From assembly GCA_046765875.1 (NCBI GenBank), contig JBKPSJ010000264.1, positions 1 to 20,304 on the forward strand: a stretch of DNA of 20,304 nt, read 5' to 3'. The position numbers and the translations under genes were made by a program. Source of the DNA: DASRHY01 sp046765875. Its GTDB lineage: Bacteria > Actinomycetota > Actinomycetes > Propionibacteriales > Kribbellaceae. Below, in pieces: positions 13,855-20,304 of the stretch (its first letter is position 1; each line of letters begins with the position of its first letter). The notes under the pieces are model-generated. The model made no database searches and was not told where the DNA came from. It was given only the letters and a program-made list of their open reading frames with translations.

Positions 13855-15152
13855 CAGCGCAGGAACCCTTCGTAGTTGCGCTGCTGCAGCTGGCTCTCGA
13901 TCTGCTTGACGGTGTCAAGGCCGACGCCGACGACGATCAGGATCGACGTACCACCGAACGGGAAGTTCTGGTTCGCGTTGACCAGCGCGATCGCTATCAG
14001 CGGGATCAGCGAGATCAGCGCCAGGTACAACGCACCCGGCAGCGTGATCCGGGAGAGCACGTACTGCAGGTACTCCTCAGTCGGCCGGCCGGCCCGGATC
14101 CCGGGGATGAAGCCGCCGTACTTCTTCATGTTGTCCGCGACTTCCTTCGGGTTGAAGGTGATCGAGACGTAGAAGTACGTGAAGAAGATGATCAGCCCGA
14201 CGAACGTCGCCATGTACAGCGGGTGATCACCGCGGACGAAGTGGCTCTGGACCCAGATCGCCCACTTCTCGTCCTTCCTGAACTGGCTCAGCAGCACTGG
14301 AAGGTAGAGCAGGCTGGAGGCGAAGATCACCGGGATCACACCGGCCTGGTTGACCTTCAGCGGGATGTACGTCGACGTGCCGCCGAACATCCGCCGGCCG
14401 ACCATGCGCTTGGCGTACTGGACCGGGATCCGGCGCTGGGCCTGCTCGATGAAGATGACCGCGGCCATGATCACCAGGCCGATGCCGATCACCATCAAAA
14501 AGGTCGGGATGCCGTTGGACTTGCGGATCGCCCACAGCGAGGTCGGGAAGGTTGCGGCGATCTGGGTGAAGATCAGGATCGACATGCCGTTGCCGATGCC
14601 ACGGTCGGTGATCAGCTCACCCAGCCACATGATCACGCCGGTACCGGCGGTCATGGTCAGCACGATCGTCGAGACCGTGAACCAGTCCTCCTTGTACAGC
14701 AGGGGCTCCCGGCAGCTCGGGAACAGCTGACCAGAGCGCGCCAGCGCCACGAACGCGGTGGACTGCAGCACCGCCAGACCGACGGTGAGGAACCGGGTGT
14801 ACTGGGTGATCTTGGCCTGGCCGGCCTGGCCTTCCTTCTTCAGCGTCTCCAGCCGCGGGATCACCACGGTGAGCAGTTGCAGGATGATGCTGGCCGTGAT
14901 GTACGGCATGATGCCCAGGGCGAAGATCGCCAGCTGAAGCAGCGCGCCACCCGAGAACAGGTTGATCAGGGAGTACAGGCTGGCGTTCGCGCCGCTCTGC
15001 GCCTGCTTGAGGCAGGTGTGGATTGATCCGACGTTCACACCCGGTGCCGGGGTTATGGATCCGATCCGGAACACCACGATGATGAACAGCACGAACAAGA
15101 GCTTCTTGCGCAGGTCCGGCGTCCGGAACGCGTTGGCGAAGGCGCTTAACAC
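13854..15152 (-). CDS. secY: Preprotein translocase subunit SecY
   Basis: A 432-aa integral membrane protein forming the protein-conducting channel with SecE and SecG. It begins VLSAFANAFRTPDLRKKLLF and contains the expected ten hydrophobic segments. The plug and TM2 region includes FSGGALLQLAIFALGIMPYI and SIILQLLTVVIPRLE; the ribosome/SecA-contacting cytosolic loops include YAKRMVGRRMFGG and RAGRPTEEYLQYVLSRITLP. The start is GTG 15152 because GGGAGG lies 5 nt before it. The frame stays open to 15254, but that part is unlike SecY and runs into a structured spacer. Encoding SecY among ribosomal protein genes is universal in bacteria. Confidence 0.97.
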   Translation of the reverse strand: MLSAFANAFRTPDLRKKLLFVLFIIVVFRIGSITPAPGVNVGSIHTCLKQAQSGANASLYSLINLFSGGALLQLAIFALGIMPYITASIILQLLTVVIPRLETLKKEGQAGQAKITQYTRFLTVGLAVLQSTAFVALARSGQLFPSCREPLLYKEDWFTVSTIVLTMTAGTGVIMWLGELITDRGIGNGMSILIFTQIAATFPTSLWAIRKSNGIPTFLMVIGIGLVIMAAVIFIEQAQRRIPVQYAKRMVGRRMFGGTSTYIPLKVNQAGVIPVIFASSLLYLPVLLSQFRKDEKWAIWVQSHFVRGDHPLYMATFVGLIIFFTYFYVSITFNPKEVADNMKKYGGFIPGIRAGRPTEEYLQYVLSRITLPGALYLALISLIPLIAIALVNANQNFPFGGTSILIVVGVGLDTVKQIESQLQQRNYEGFLR

Positions 15153-15157
15153 CCTGT

Positions 15158-15163
15158 CCTCCC
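15158..15163 (-). promoter_or_regulatory. Ribosome binding site fixing the secY start
   Basis: GGGAGG (minus strand) five nucleotides before GTG 15152. It decides in favour of this start over upstream in-frame codons, including an ATG at about 15167 and one at 15254. Confidence 0.8.
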
Positions 15164-15175
15164 ACATATGGCCCG

Positions 15176-15189
15176 GCCCCAGTTGGGGC
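15176..15189 (-). repeat. Small hairpin upstream of secY
   Basis: GCCCC (15176-15180) and GGGGC (15185-15189) around a 4-nt loop, between the large rplO-secY hairpin and the secY ribosome site. Confidence 0.5.
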
Positions 15190-15218
15190 GGGCTGGTCAG
15201 CGTCGAGCACGCGACGGA

Positions 15219-15286
15219 GCAGGGCCCGTGCGGATCACCGCGTGACAATAACAAACCATGCCACGCCGATGCCGCACGAGCCCTGT
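15219..15286 (-). promoter_or_regulatory. Large RNA hairpin in the rplO-secY spacer
   Basis: A 14-bp inverted repeat (15220-15233 with 15272-15285) brackets 38 nt. Its single mismatch becomes a G-U pair in the rplO-secY transcript. Inside it AUC/GAU and GCGUG/CACGC can pair, leaving a 17-nt U-rich loop, so the structure is a long branched-free rod. It begins 5 nt after the rplO stop. Possible roles are partial termination, protection of the upstream mRNA end, or a secY control element. Confidence 0.65.
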
Positions 15287-15290
15287 CCGC

Positions 15291-15731
15291 TCACACCTCG
15301 GTAACGGTGCCCCCGACGGCCTTGATCTTGTCCTTGGCCGTCCTGGAGAACTTGTGCGCGCTCACCTGTAGCGCTACGCCGAGCTCGCCGTCGCCGAGGA
15401 CCTTGACCGGGAGACCGTCACGGACCGCGCCCCTGGCGACCAGGTCGGCCACGCCGACCTCGCCGGGCTCGGTGAACAGTTCGCCCAGCCGGTCCAGGTT
15501 GACGACCTGGTACTCGACCTTGTTGCGGTTCTTGAAGCCACGCAGCTTGGGCAGCCGCATGTGCAGCGGCATCTGCCCGCCCTCGAAGCTCTCGGGGATG
15601 GTGTTGCGCGCCTTCGAACCCTTGGTGCCGCGGCCGGCGGTCTTGCCCTTACCGGCCTCACCGCGACCCACGCGGGTCTTCGGGGTCTTGGCACCGGGTG
15701 CCGGACGCAGGTGGTGAACCTTCAGCGTCAT
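15291..15731 (-). CDS. rplO: 50S ribosomal protein L15
   Basis: A 146-aa late-assembly large-subunit protein. The glycine- and basic-rich N-terminus GRGEAGKGKTAGRGTKG threads into 23S rRNA; FEGGQMPLHMRLPKLRGFKN is the L15 signature region, and the C-terminal globular part ends AKDKIKAVGGTVTEV. The start is ATG 15731, one base after the rpmD stop. The GAGGAGGTC that codes for the end of L30 doubles as its ribosome site. Confidence 0.97.
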   Translation of the reverse strand: MTLKVHHLRPAPGAKTPKTRVGRGEAGKGKTAGRGTKGSKARNTIPESFEGGQMPLHMRLPKLRGFKNRNKVEYQVVNLDRLGELFTEPGEVGVADLVARGAVRDGLPVKVLGDGELGVALQVSAHKFSRTAKDKIKAVGGTVTEV

Positions 15732-15732
15732 G

Positions 15733-15915
15733 TCAGTCGACCTCCTCGACCGTGATGAGGTGGCGGACCGTGCGCAGCATGCCGCGGACCTCCGGGCGGT
15801 CGTCGTGGACGGCGACGTCGCCGATTCGCTTGACGCCCAGCGTGCGCAGCGTGTCGCGCTGGTTTTGCTTGCCACCGATGCCGGACTTGGTCTGGGTGAC
15901 CTTCAGCCGTGCCAT
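15733..15915 (-). CDS. rpmD: 50S ribosomal protein L30
   Basis: A 60-aa protein (MARLKVTQTKSGIGGKQNQR to VRHLITVEEVD) of normal bacterial length. Marks are the SGIGGKQNQRDTLRTLGVKR segment and DRPEVRGMLRTVRHLI. The open frame continues upstream, but the family start at ATG 15915 shares one base with the rpsE stop (TGATG), indicating translational coupling between rpsE and rpmD. Confidence 0.97.
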   Translation of the reverse strand: MARLKVTQTKSGIGGKQNQRDTLRTLGVKRIGDVAVHDDRPEVRGMLRTVRHLITVEEVD

Positions 15916-16514
15916 CAGGAAGACACCTCCGCCCGCGCCTTCAGCAGTGCGGCCGGCGCGACGTGCTCGACCGGCAGCCCGCGCCGGGCGGCGACGGCCT
16001 CCGGGGTCTCCAGGCTCTTCAGCGCCGCGACCGTGGCGTGCACCACGTTGATCGCGTTCGCCGAGCCCAGCGACTTGCTGAGCACGTCGTGGATGCCGGC
16101 GCACTCCAGCACGGCCCGGGCCGAGCCACCCGCGATCACACCGGTACCGGGAGCGGCCGGGCGCAGCAGCACCACGCCGGCGGCCTTCTCACCCTGGACC
16201 GGGTGCGGGATGGTGCCCTGGATCCGCGGCACCTTGAAGAACGCCTTCTTGGCCTCCTCGACGCCCTTGGCGATCGCCGCGGGCACCTCCTTGGCCTTGC
16301 CATAGCCCACACCGACGGTGCCGTCACCGTCGCCGACGACCACGAGGGCGGTGAAGCTGAAGCGCCGACCACCCTTCACGACCTTGGCGACACGGTTGAT
16401 GGCGACCACGCGCTCGATGAAGGCAGACTTCTCCGCCGCCTGGCCGCGACCACCGTCACGGCCACCGCCGCGCCGGTCGCCACCGCCACCGCGGCGCTGC
16501 TGACCTCCGCTCAT
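15915..16514 (-). CDS. rpsE: 30S ribosomal protein S5
   Basis: A 199-aa protein of the mRNA entry channel involved in decoding accuracy and helicase activity. The double-stranded-RNA-binding N-domain is seen at RRFSFTALVVVGDG (50-63) and VGVGYGKAKEVPAAI; the C-domain has VLLRPAAPGTGVIAGGSARA and ECAGIHDVLSKSLGSANA. Residues 1-28 are an added Gly/Arg-rich tail with RGG-like repeats (RRGGGGDRRGGGRDGGRG). Such tails occur in other actinobacteria. GGAAGG lies 10 nt before ATG 16514. Confidence 0.97.
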   Translation of the reverse strand: MSGGQQRRGGGGDRRGGGRDGGRGQAAEKSAFIERVVAINRVAKVVKGGRRFSFTALVVVGDGDGTVGVGYGKAKEVPAAIAKGVEEAKKAFFKVPRIQGTIPHPVQGEKAAGVVLLRPAAPGTGVIAGGSARAVLECAGIHDVLSKSLGSANAINVVHATVAALKSLETPEAVAARRGLPVEHVAPAALLKARAEVSS

Positions 16515-16544
16515 TTTCGCGTTACCTTCCCTTGTCTCGTGTCG

Positions 16545-16928
16545 TCAGAAGCCGAGGCCGCCCTCACGGGCGCCGTCGGCCAGGGCCGCGATGCGGCCGT
16601 GGTACTTGTTTCCTGCCCGGTCGAACACGACCGACTCCACACCGGCCGCCTTCGCCCGCTCGGCGAGCAGCCCGCCGACCGTCTTGGCCTTGGCGGTCTT
16701 GTCGTCGCCGCTGCCGCGCAGGTCGGCCTCCATCGTCGAGGCCGAGGCCAGCGTCTTGCCGGCCACGTCGTCGATCACCTGCGCGTACAGGTGCCGGGCC
16801 GACTTGGTGACCACCAGCCGCGGGCGCTCCGGCGTACCGGCGACCTTCTTGCGGACCCGCACCTGGCGGCGCAGCCGGGACGCGGTCTTCTTCGCCGTGT
16901 GCTTGTGCACATGCAGTCCAACGGCCAT
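16545..16928 (-). CDS. rplR: 50S ribosomal protein L18
   Basis: A 127-aa 5S rRNA-binding protein of the central protuberance, working with L5 and L25. Marks are RVRKKVAGTPERPRLVVTKS, HLYAQVIDDVAGKTLASAST and the end VVFDRAGNKYHGRIAALADG. I chose ATG 16928 (MAVGLHVHKHTAKK), two bases after the rplF stop. A GTG at 16934 overlapping that stop would add two residues and cannot be excluded. Confidence 0.96.
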   Translation of the reverse strand: MAVGLHVHKHTAKKTASRLRRQVRVRKKVAGTPERPRLVVTKSARHLYAQVIDDVAGKTLASASTMEADLRGSGDDKTAKAKTVGGLLAERAKAAGVESVVFDRAGNKYHGRIAALADGAREGGLGF

Positions 16929-16930
16929 CG

Positions 16931-17473
16931 TCACTTACCAGCCTTTCCGACCTTGCGGCGAACCTGCTCGCCCGCGTACCGCACACCCTTGCCCTTGTAC
17001 GGCTCCGGCTTGCGCAGCTTGCGAATGTTCGCGGCCACCTCGCCGACCGACTGCTTGTCGATCCCCTGGACCGAGAAGCGGGTCGGCGTCTCGACGGTGA
17101 ACGTGATGCCGTCCGGCGCGTTCACCGTGATCGAGTGGCTGTAGCCGAGCGCGAACTCCAGCGTCGCCGGGCCCTTGGCCTGGACGCGGTAGCCGACGCC
17201 GACGATCTCGAGCTTCTTCTCGTAGCCGTTCGTCACGCCGGTCACCATGTTCGAGACCAGCGTGCGCGACAGGCCGTGCAGTTCCTTGCTCCTGCGCTGG
17301 TCGTCCGGGCGGGTGACGGCGAGCATGCCGTCATCGTCCCTGGCGACCCGGATCGGCTCCGCAACGGTGTGCGTGAGCTCTCCCTTCGGACCCTTCACGG
17401 TGACCGTCTGGCCGTCGATCGTGACGTCGACGCCGGACGGGACCGTGATCGGGAGCTTGCCGATGCGAGACAT
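16931..17473 (-). CDS. rplF: 50S ribosomal protein L6
   Basis: A 180-aa protein with two similar domains that binds near the sarcin-ricin loop and the factor-binding site. It begins MSRIGKLPITVPSGVDVTI and ends with the signature PEPYKGKGVRYAGE followed by a basic tail. The inter-domain part has NMVTGVTNGYEKKLEIVGVG. Length is standard. GGAGG lies 9 nt before ATG 17473. Confidence 0.98.
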   Translation of the reverse strand: MSRIGKLPITVPSGVDVTIDGQTVTVKGPKGELTHTVAEPIRVARDDDGMLAVTRPDDQRRSKELHGLSRTLVSNMVTGVTNGYEKKLEIVGVGYRVQAKGPATLEFALGYSHSITVNAPDGITFTVETPTRFSVQGIDKQSVGEVAANIRKLRKPEPYKGKGVRYAGEQVRRKVGKAGK

Positions 17474-17501
17474 TGCTGTGGTCCTCCTTCCGAGGTTCCC
17501 G

Positions 17502-17909
17502 TCACCAGACGTAGGCGAGGACTTCCCCGCCGACGCCCGTGTTCTTGGCCTGCCTGTCGGTCAGCAGCCCCTGCGAGGTCGAGATGATCGCGACTCCCAG
17601 GCCGCCGAGCACCTTGGGCAGCCCGTTGGACTTCGCGTACACGCGCAGTCCCGGCTTGCTGATCCGGCGAAGCCCGGCGATCGAGCGCTCACGGCTCGGG
17701 CCGAACTTGAGGTCGACGATCAGCGTCTTGCCCACCGCGCCCTCCTTGGGCTCCTCGACCTTGTAGGACGCGATGTAGCCCTCCTGCTGGAGGATGTCGG
17801 CGATACCCGCCTTGATCTTGCTGTACGGCATCGAGGTCGACTCGTGGTACGCCTGGTTGGCGTTGCGCAGACGCGTCAGCATGTCTGCGATCGGGTCGGT
17901 CATCGTCAT
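17502..17909 (-). CDS. rpsH: 30S ribosomal protein S8
   Basis: A 135-aa 16S rRNA-binding protein; in E. coli it also represses the spc operon by binding the rplE region. It begins MTMTDPIADMLTRLRNANQA and ends with the signature ISTSQGLLTDRQAKNTGVGG. The start is ATG 17909, with AAAGAGG about 9 nt upstream; ATG 17903 is the alternative. The frame continues upstream antisense-like into rpsN sequence without family similarity. An 83-bp gap separates it from rpsN. Confidence 0.97.
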   Translation of the reverse strand: MTMTDPIADMLTRLRNANQAYHESTSMPYSKIKAGIADILQQEGYIASYKVEEPKEGAVGKTLIVDLKFGPSRERSIAGLRRISKPGLRVYAKSNGLPKVLGGLGVAIISTSQGLLTDRQAKNTGVGGEVLAYVW

Positions 17910-17992
17910 GGCCCGGGGCCTCTTTCCCACCGCGGTTTCGCCCTCCGGCGACCTGCGGCGTCTCGTGTGGTCTTGGGTGTTGTGTGTGTGTG

Positions 17993-18178
17993 TTACCAGC
18001 TGGACTTGGTCACGCCGGGCAGTTCGCCGCGGTGCGCCATGTCCCGCAGGCAGATCCGGCACAGGCCGAACTTGCGGAAGACCGCCTTCGGCCGGCCGCA
18101 CCGCTGGCAGCGGGTGTACGCACGGACGGCGAACTTGGGCTTGCGGGCCTGCTTGACCCTGAGTGCTGTCTTCGCCAC
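17993..18178 (-). CDS. rpsN: 30S ribosomal protein S14 type Z
   Basis: A 61-aa zinc-binding S14 of the 30S head. The four ligand cysteines are in CQRC and CRIC (residues about 24-27 and 40-43), within YTRCQRCGRP and FGLCRICLRDMAHRGELPG. This is the short, type Z form found in the spc operon, as opposed to the longer zinc-free form encoded elsewhere in many actinobacteria. The start is GTG 18178, one base after the rplE stop. Confidence 0.97.
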   Translation of the reverse strand: MAKTALRVKQARKPKFAVRAYTRCQRCGRPKAVFRKFGLCRICLRDMAHRGELPGVTKSSW

Positions 18179-18179
18179 G

Positions 18180-18752
18180 TCAGTTCTCCCTGAACGGGAA
18201 GCCCAGCTGCCGCAGCAGCGCGCGCCCCTCGTCGTCGTTCTTGGCAGTGGTCACCACGGTGATGTCCATCCCCCGGGTCCGGTCGATACGGTCCTGGTTG
18301 ATCTCGTGGAACATCACCTGCTCGGTCAGCCCGAAGGTGTAGTTCCCGTTGCCGTCGAACTGCTTCGGCGACAGCCCGCGGAAGTCACGGATCCGGGGCA
18401 GCGCCAGCGACAGCAGCCGGTCGAGGAACTCCCACATCCGGTCGCCGCGCAGCGTCACGTGCGCACCGATCGGCATGCCCTCGCGCAGCTTGAACTGCGC
18501 GATCGACTTGCGCGCCTTGGTGATCGCGGCCTTCTGGCCGGTGATCGCCGCCAGGTCGCGCGCCGCGCCCTCGATCAGCTTGGAGTCACGGGCCGCCTCG
18601 CCGACGCCCATGTTCACCACGATCTTGACCAGGCCAGGCACCTGCATGACGTTGTCGAAGCCGAACTCGTCACGCAGCTTGCCGACGATCTCCTCGCGGT
18701 AGCGGACCTTCAGCCGCGGCGGCGTGCGGGTCTCAGTTGCAGTCGTCGTCAT
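18180..18752 (-). CDS. rplE: 50S ribosomal protein L5
   Basis: A 190-aa 5S rRNA-binding protein that contacts P-site tRNA. The signature VVNMGVGEAARDSKLIEGA and the segment ITKARKSIAQFKLREGMPIG are clear, as are RGLSPKQFDGNGNYTFGLTE and the C-terminal TAKNDDEGRALLRQLGFPF. The N-terminus has a short threonine-rich extension. The GAGGAG that encodes the last residues of L24 lies 11 nt before ATG 18752 and probably serves as its ribosome site. Confidence 0.98.
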   Translation of the reverse strand: MTTTATETRTPPRLKVRYREEIVGKLRDEFGFDNVMQVPGLVKIVVNMGVGEAARDSKLIEGAARDLAAITGQKAAITKARKSIAQFKLREGMPIGAHVTLRGDRMWEFLDRLLSLALPRIRDFRGLSPKQFDGNGNYTFGLTEQVMFHEINQDRIDRTRGMDITVVTTAKNDDEGRALLRQLGFPFREN

Positions 18753-18757
18753 CGAAC

Positions 18758-19144
18758 TCAGATCTCCTCGCCGGTACGCCGCGCGATCCGAACGCTGCGG
18801 TAGCCGGTGTACGTCGAACCGTCCGGCCGACGCTTCTGGACCTCGACGCGGTTGTAGCCGACGCGGGTCGTCACCTTGCGCTTCTTGCCGGCCTCGTCGA
18901 CCTCGACCAGCAGCATCACGTTGGAGGCGTGGATCGGAGCCTCCTGGGTGACGATGCCGCCGGTGGTGCCGCCACGCTGGGTCTGCTGCACCTTGGTGTG
19001 CTTCTTGACCCGGTTGACGCCCTCGACGATGACCCGCTCGGAGTCGGGCAGGACCTGGATGACCTTGCCCTCCATGCCGCGGGCCTTGCCGGCCACGACC
19101 CGGACGGTGTCGCCCTTCCGCACATGCAGTGTGCGCTTCGCCAT
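18758..19144 (-). CDS. rplX: 50S ribosomal protein L24
   Basis: A 128-aa assembly-initiator protein that binds the 5' domain of 23S rRNA. The KOW motif is seen in HVRKGDTVRVVAGKARGMEG, followed by VIVEGVNRVKKHTK and APIHASNVMLLVE. I chose ATG 19144 (MAKRTLHVRKGD), with GGAGG 10 nt before it. A GTG at 19150 overlapping the rplN stop is possible but too close to that ribosome site. A C-terminal stretch after about 108 (RPDGSTYTGYRSVRIARRTG) is longer than in E. coli, as usual in actinobacteria. Confidence 0.96.
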   Translation of the reverse strand: MAKRTLHVRKGDTVRVVAGKARGMEGKVIQVLPDSERVIVEGVNRVKKHTKVQQTQRGGTTGGIVTQEAPIHASNVMLLVEVDEAGKKRKVTTRVGYNRVEVQKRRPDGSTYTGYRSVRIARRTGEEI

Positions 19145-19146
19145 GG

Positions 19147-19515
19147 TCACAACACCTCCGGCGCGAGCGAGACGATCTTCATGTAGCGCTTCTCGCGCAG
19201 TTCCCGGCCGACCGGCCCGAAGATGCGCGTGCCACGCGGCTCGCCGTTGTTGTTGAGGATGACCGCCGCGTTCTCGTCGAAGCGGATGTACGACCCGTCC
19301 GGACGCCGGCGCTCCTTGACGGTACGGACGATGACGGCCTTGACCACCTCGCCCTTCTTCAGCGCACCGCCGGGGATCGCGTCCTTCACCGTGGCGACGA
19401 TGGTGTCGCCGACACCGGCGTAGCGACGGCCGGAGCCACCGAGAACGCGGATGCAGAGGATCTCTTTCGCACCCGTGTTGTCGGCGACCTTCAGCCGCGA
19501 CTCCTGCTGGATCAT
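19147..19515 (-). CDS. rplN: 50S ribosomal protein L14
   Basis: A 122-aa protein at the subunit interface (bridge B8) that contacts L19 and 16S rRNA. Marks are MIQQESRLKVADNTGAKEIL, GDTIVATVKDAIPGG, VKAVIVRTVKERRRPDGSYI and the end RELREKRYMKIVSLAPEVL. Length is standard. ATG 19515 overlaps the rpsQ stop by four bases (ATGA), a sign of coupled translation. Confidence 0.98.
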   Translation of the reverse strand: MIQQESRLKVADNTGAKEILCIRVLGGSGRRYAGVGDTIVATVKDAIPGGALKKGEVVKAVIVRTVKERRRPDGSYIRFDENAAVILNNNGEPRGTRIFGPVGRELREKRYMKIVSLAPEVL

Positions 19516-19823
19516 TTCGCCTTCTCCAAAATCTCCACCACGCGCCAGCGCTTGGTGGCCGACAGTGGCCGGGTCTCCATCAGCAGCACCCGGTCGCCGA
19601 CGCCGCAGGAGTTCTGCTCGTCGTGCGCCTTCAGCTTGCTGCTGCGGCGGATGACCTTGCCGTACAGCGGGTGCTTGACGTGGTCCTCGACCTCGACGGT
19701 GACCGTCTTGTCCATCTTGTCGCTGATCACCAGGCCCTCACGGGTCTTGCGGCGGCCCCGCGTGTTCGCGGTCGCAACGGTCTCGGTCACGGTGTCCTTC
19801 ACGGTCTCGTTCGTCTCGGTCAT
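19512..19823 (-). CDS. rpsQ: 30S ribosomal protein S17 with N-terminal extension
   Basis: A 103-aa primary 16S rRNA-binding OB-fold protein. The core covers about 28-103: LVISDKMDKTVTVEVEDHVK, HPLYGKVIRRSSKLKAHDE and the signature GDRVLLMETRPLSATKRWRV. Residues 1-20 are a Thr/Glu-rich extension (MTETNETVKDTVTETVATAN) not found in the E. coli protein. ATG 19823 overlaps the rpmC stop by four bases (ATGA). Confidence 0.97.
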   Translation of the reverse strand: MTETNETVKDTVTETVATANTRGRRKTREGLVISDKMDKTVTVEVEDHVKHPLYGKVIRRSSKLKAHDEQNSCGVGDRVLLMETRPLSATKRWRVVEILEKAK

Positions 19824-20137
19824 GCCTTGCTCCCGGCCTCGGCCTCAACGGTTTCCTCGTCGGCGGATTCGGCGGATTCGGCGGACTTGGCGGCAGCCGC
19901 CTCGGCGGCCGCGATGTCGGCGTCGACGTCGTCGGTGATGCCGAGCGCCCGCTCGGTCAGCACGGTGTAGATCCGCGCGATCTCCTTGCGAACGGCGCGC
20001 AGCCGGCCGTGCGACTCCAGCTGCCCGGTGGCGGCCTGGAACCGGAGGTTGAACAACTCCTCCTTGGCATCGCCGAGCTTCTCCATCAGCTCGTCACGAC
20101 CCAGGTTGCGCAGCTCTGCTGCGGACAGGGTTGCCAT
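19820..20137 (-). CDS. rpmC: 50S ribosomal protein L29 with acidic C-terminal tail
   Basis: A 105-aa protein at the polypeptide exit tunnel, next to the trigger factor and SRP docking site. The two-helix core is about 1-67: LGDAKEELFNLRFQAATGQL and HGRLRAVRKEIARIYTVLTE. Residues about 68-105 form an acidic Ala/Ser/Glu tail with SAESAESADEE, partly encoded by 9-bp repeats. Many L29 proteins end near residue 65-75, so the tail is an addition. ATG 20137 shares one base with the rplP stop. Confidence 0.96.
   Translation of the reverse strand: MATLSAAELRNLGRDELMEKLGDAKEELFNLRFQAATGQLESHGRLRAVRKEIARIYTVLTERALGITDDVDADIAAAEAAAAKSAESAESADEETVEAEAGSKA
19860..19885 (-). repeat. 9-bp tandem repeat in the L29 tail
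   Basis: Nearly three copies of TCGGCGGAT (+ strand), in frame, encoding the repeated Ser-Ala-Glu pattern near the C-terminus of L29. Confidence 0.8.
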
Positions 20138-20304
20138 CAGAACTCACCTGCCTCACGGCTGACGAAGCGGCACTTCATCGGCAGCTTGTGGATCGCGCGG
20201 CGCAGCGCCTCGCGAGCCACGTCCTCGGGAACGCCGGACAGCTCGAACATCACCCGGCCGGCCTTGACATTGGCGACCCACCACTCCGGCGAGCCCTTGC
20301 CGGA
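20137..20304 (-). CDS. rplP: 50S ribosomal protein L16, C-terminal part
   Basis: The last 55 codons of L16, cut by the window edge. The translation reads SGKGSPEWWVANVKAGRVMF, then ELSGVPEDVAREALRRAIHK and LPMKCRFVSREAGEF before TGA. The segment GKGSPEWWVA is the L16 signature. L16 organises the A-site tRNA-binding region and the central protuberance. The stop (20137-20139) overlaps the rpmC start by one base, in the expected rplP-rpmC-rpsQ order of the S10 operon. The frame stays in register to the last base. Confidence 0.96.
   Translation of the reverse strand, partial: SGKGSPEWWVANVKAGRVMFELSGVPEDVAREALRRAIHKLPMKCRFVSREAGEF

Noticed and set aside
13830..15026. + strand open frame opposite secY
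   Set aside because: Asp/His/Arg-rich shadow of a certain membrane protein gene.
16929..16934. GTG 16934 as rplR start and GTG 19150 as rplX start
   Set aside because: Both overlap the upstream stop codon, but the ATG two codons later matches the usual protein start, and for rplX it is better spaced from GGAGG.
17981..17992. Short GT/CA microsatellite after the rpsN stop
   Set aside because: Only six dinucleotides; not long enough to claim a function.

Overview
This window is a high-GC chromosomal segment from an actinobacterium. The evidence is the strong G/C bias at third codon positions, an Actinobacteria-type S10-spc-alpha ribosomal protein cluster (secY-adk-map-infA-rpmJ-rpsM-rpsK-rpsD-rpoA-rplQ-truA), a 61-residue zinc-type S14, a cysteine-free S4, a SigE-type ECF sigma factor and a DUF1707 membrane protein. 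By eye it resembles Propionibacteriales (Kribbella/Nocardioides-like), but I cannot fix the genus. The first 27 bases are not genomic: they match the Illumina Nextera read-2 transposon adapter, so this is a contig end.

Layout. (1) 1-244: adapter, then the 3' end of a TetR-type regulator (+). (2) 241-1923: an ABC-F ATPase (-), convergent with the regulator so that the two stop codons overlap in one CTAG. (3) 2060-4737: a three-gene + strand cassette of unassigned function, the only opposite-strand island of complete genes. Its outer genes are full-length paralogues. The third encodes a HESTH zincin motif with a downstream DEGLVEQW helix. The first keeps the fold landmarks but has lost both zinc histidines and the catalytic glutamate. 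A 135-aa helical protein lies between them, and its stop overlaps the protease start. (4) 4754-7854: a - strand group of truA, an RsmC-like methyltransferase, an ECF sigma factor and a single-pass membrane protein whose gene overlaps the sigma gene. (5) 7946-11736: the alpha operon (infA, rpmJ, rpsM, rpsK, rpsD, rpoA, rplQ). (6) 11900-15152: secY, adk, map and a DUF1707 two-TM protein. (7) 15291-20304: the spc operon and the end of the S10 operon (rplP partial, rpmC, rpsQ, rplN, rplX, rplE, rpsN, rpsH, rplF, rplR, rpsE, rpmD, rplO).

Parts 5-7 supply ribosomal proteins, RNA polymerase alpha, the Sec translocon, N-terminal methionine removal, adenylate balance and initiation factor 1, and are tightly packed with many 1-8 nt gene overlaps. 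Several intergenic gaps hold strong inverted repeats: after rplO, after rpsD, after rplQ and between rpmJ and rpsM. Two of these have mismatches that become G-U pairs only in the coding-direction RNA, which argues for function as RNA.

The best candidate for an undescribed system is the 2060-4737 cassette, which pairs a likely intracellular metalloprotease with a degenerate, catalytically dead paralogue and a small helical partner. No gene-free stretch longer than 300 bases exists in the window, and I saw no tRNA, rRNA, CRISPR array or transposase.
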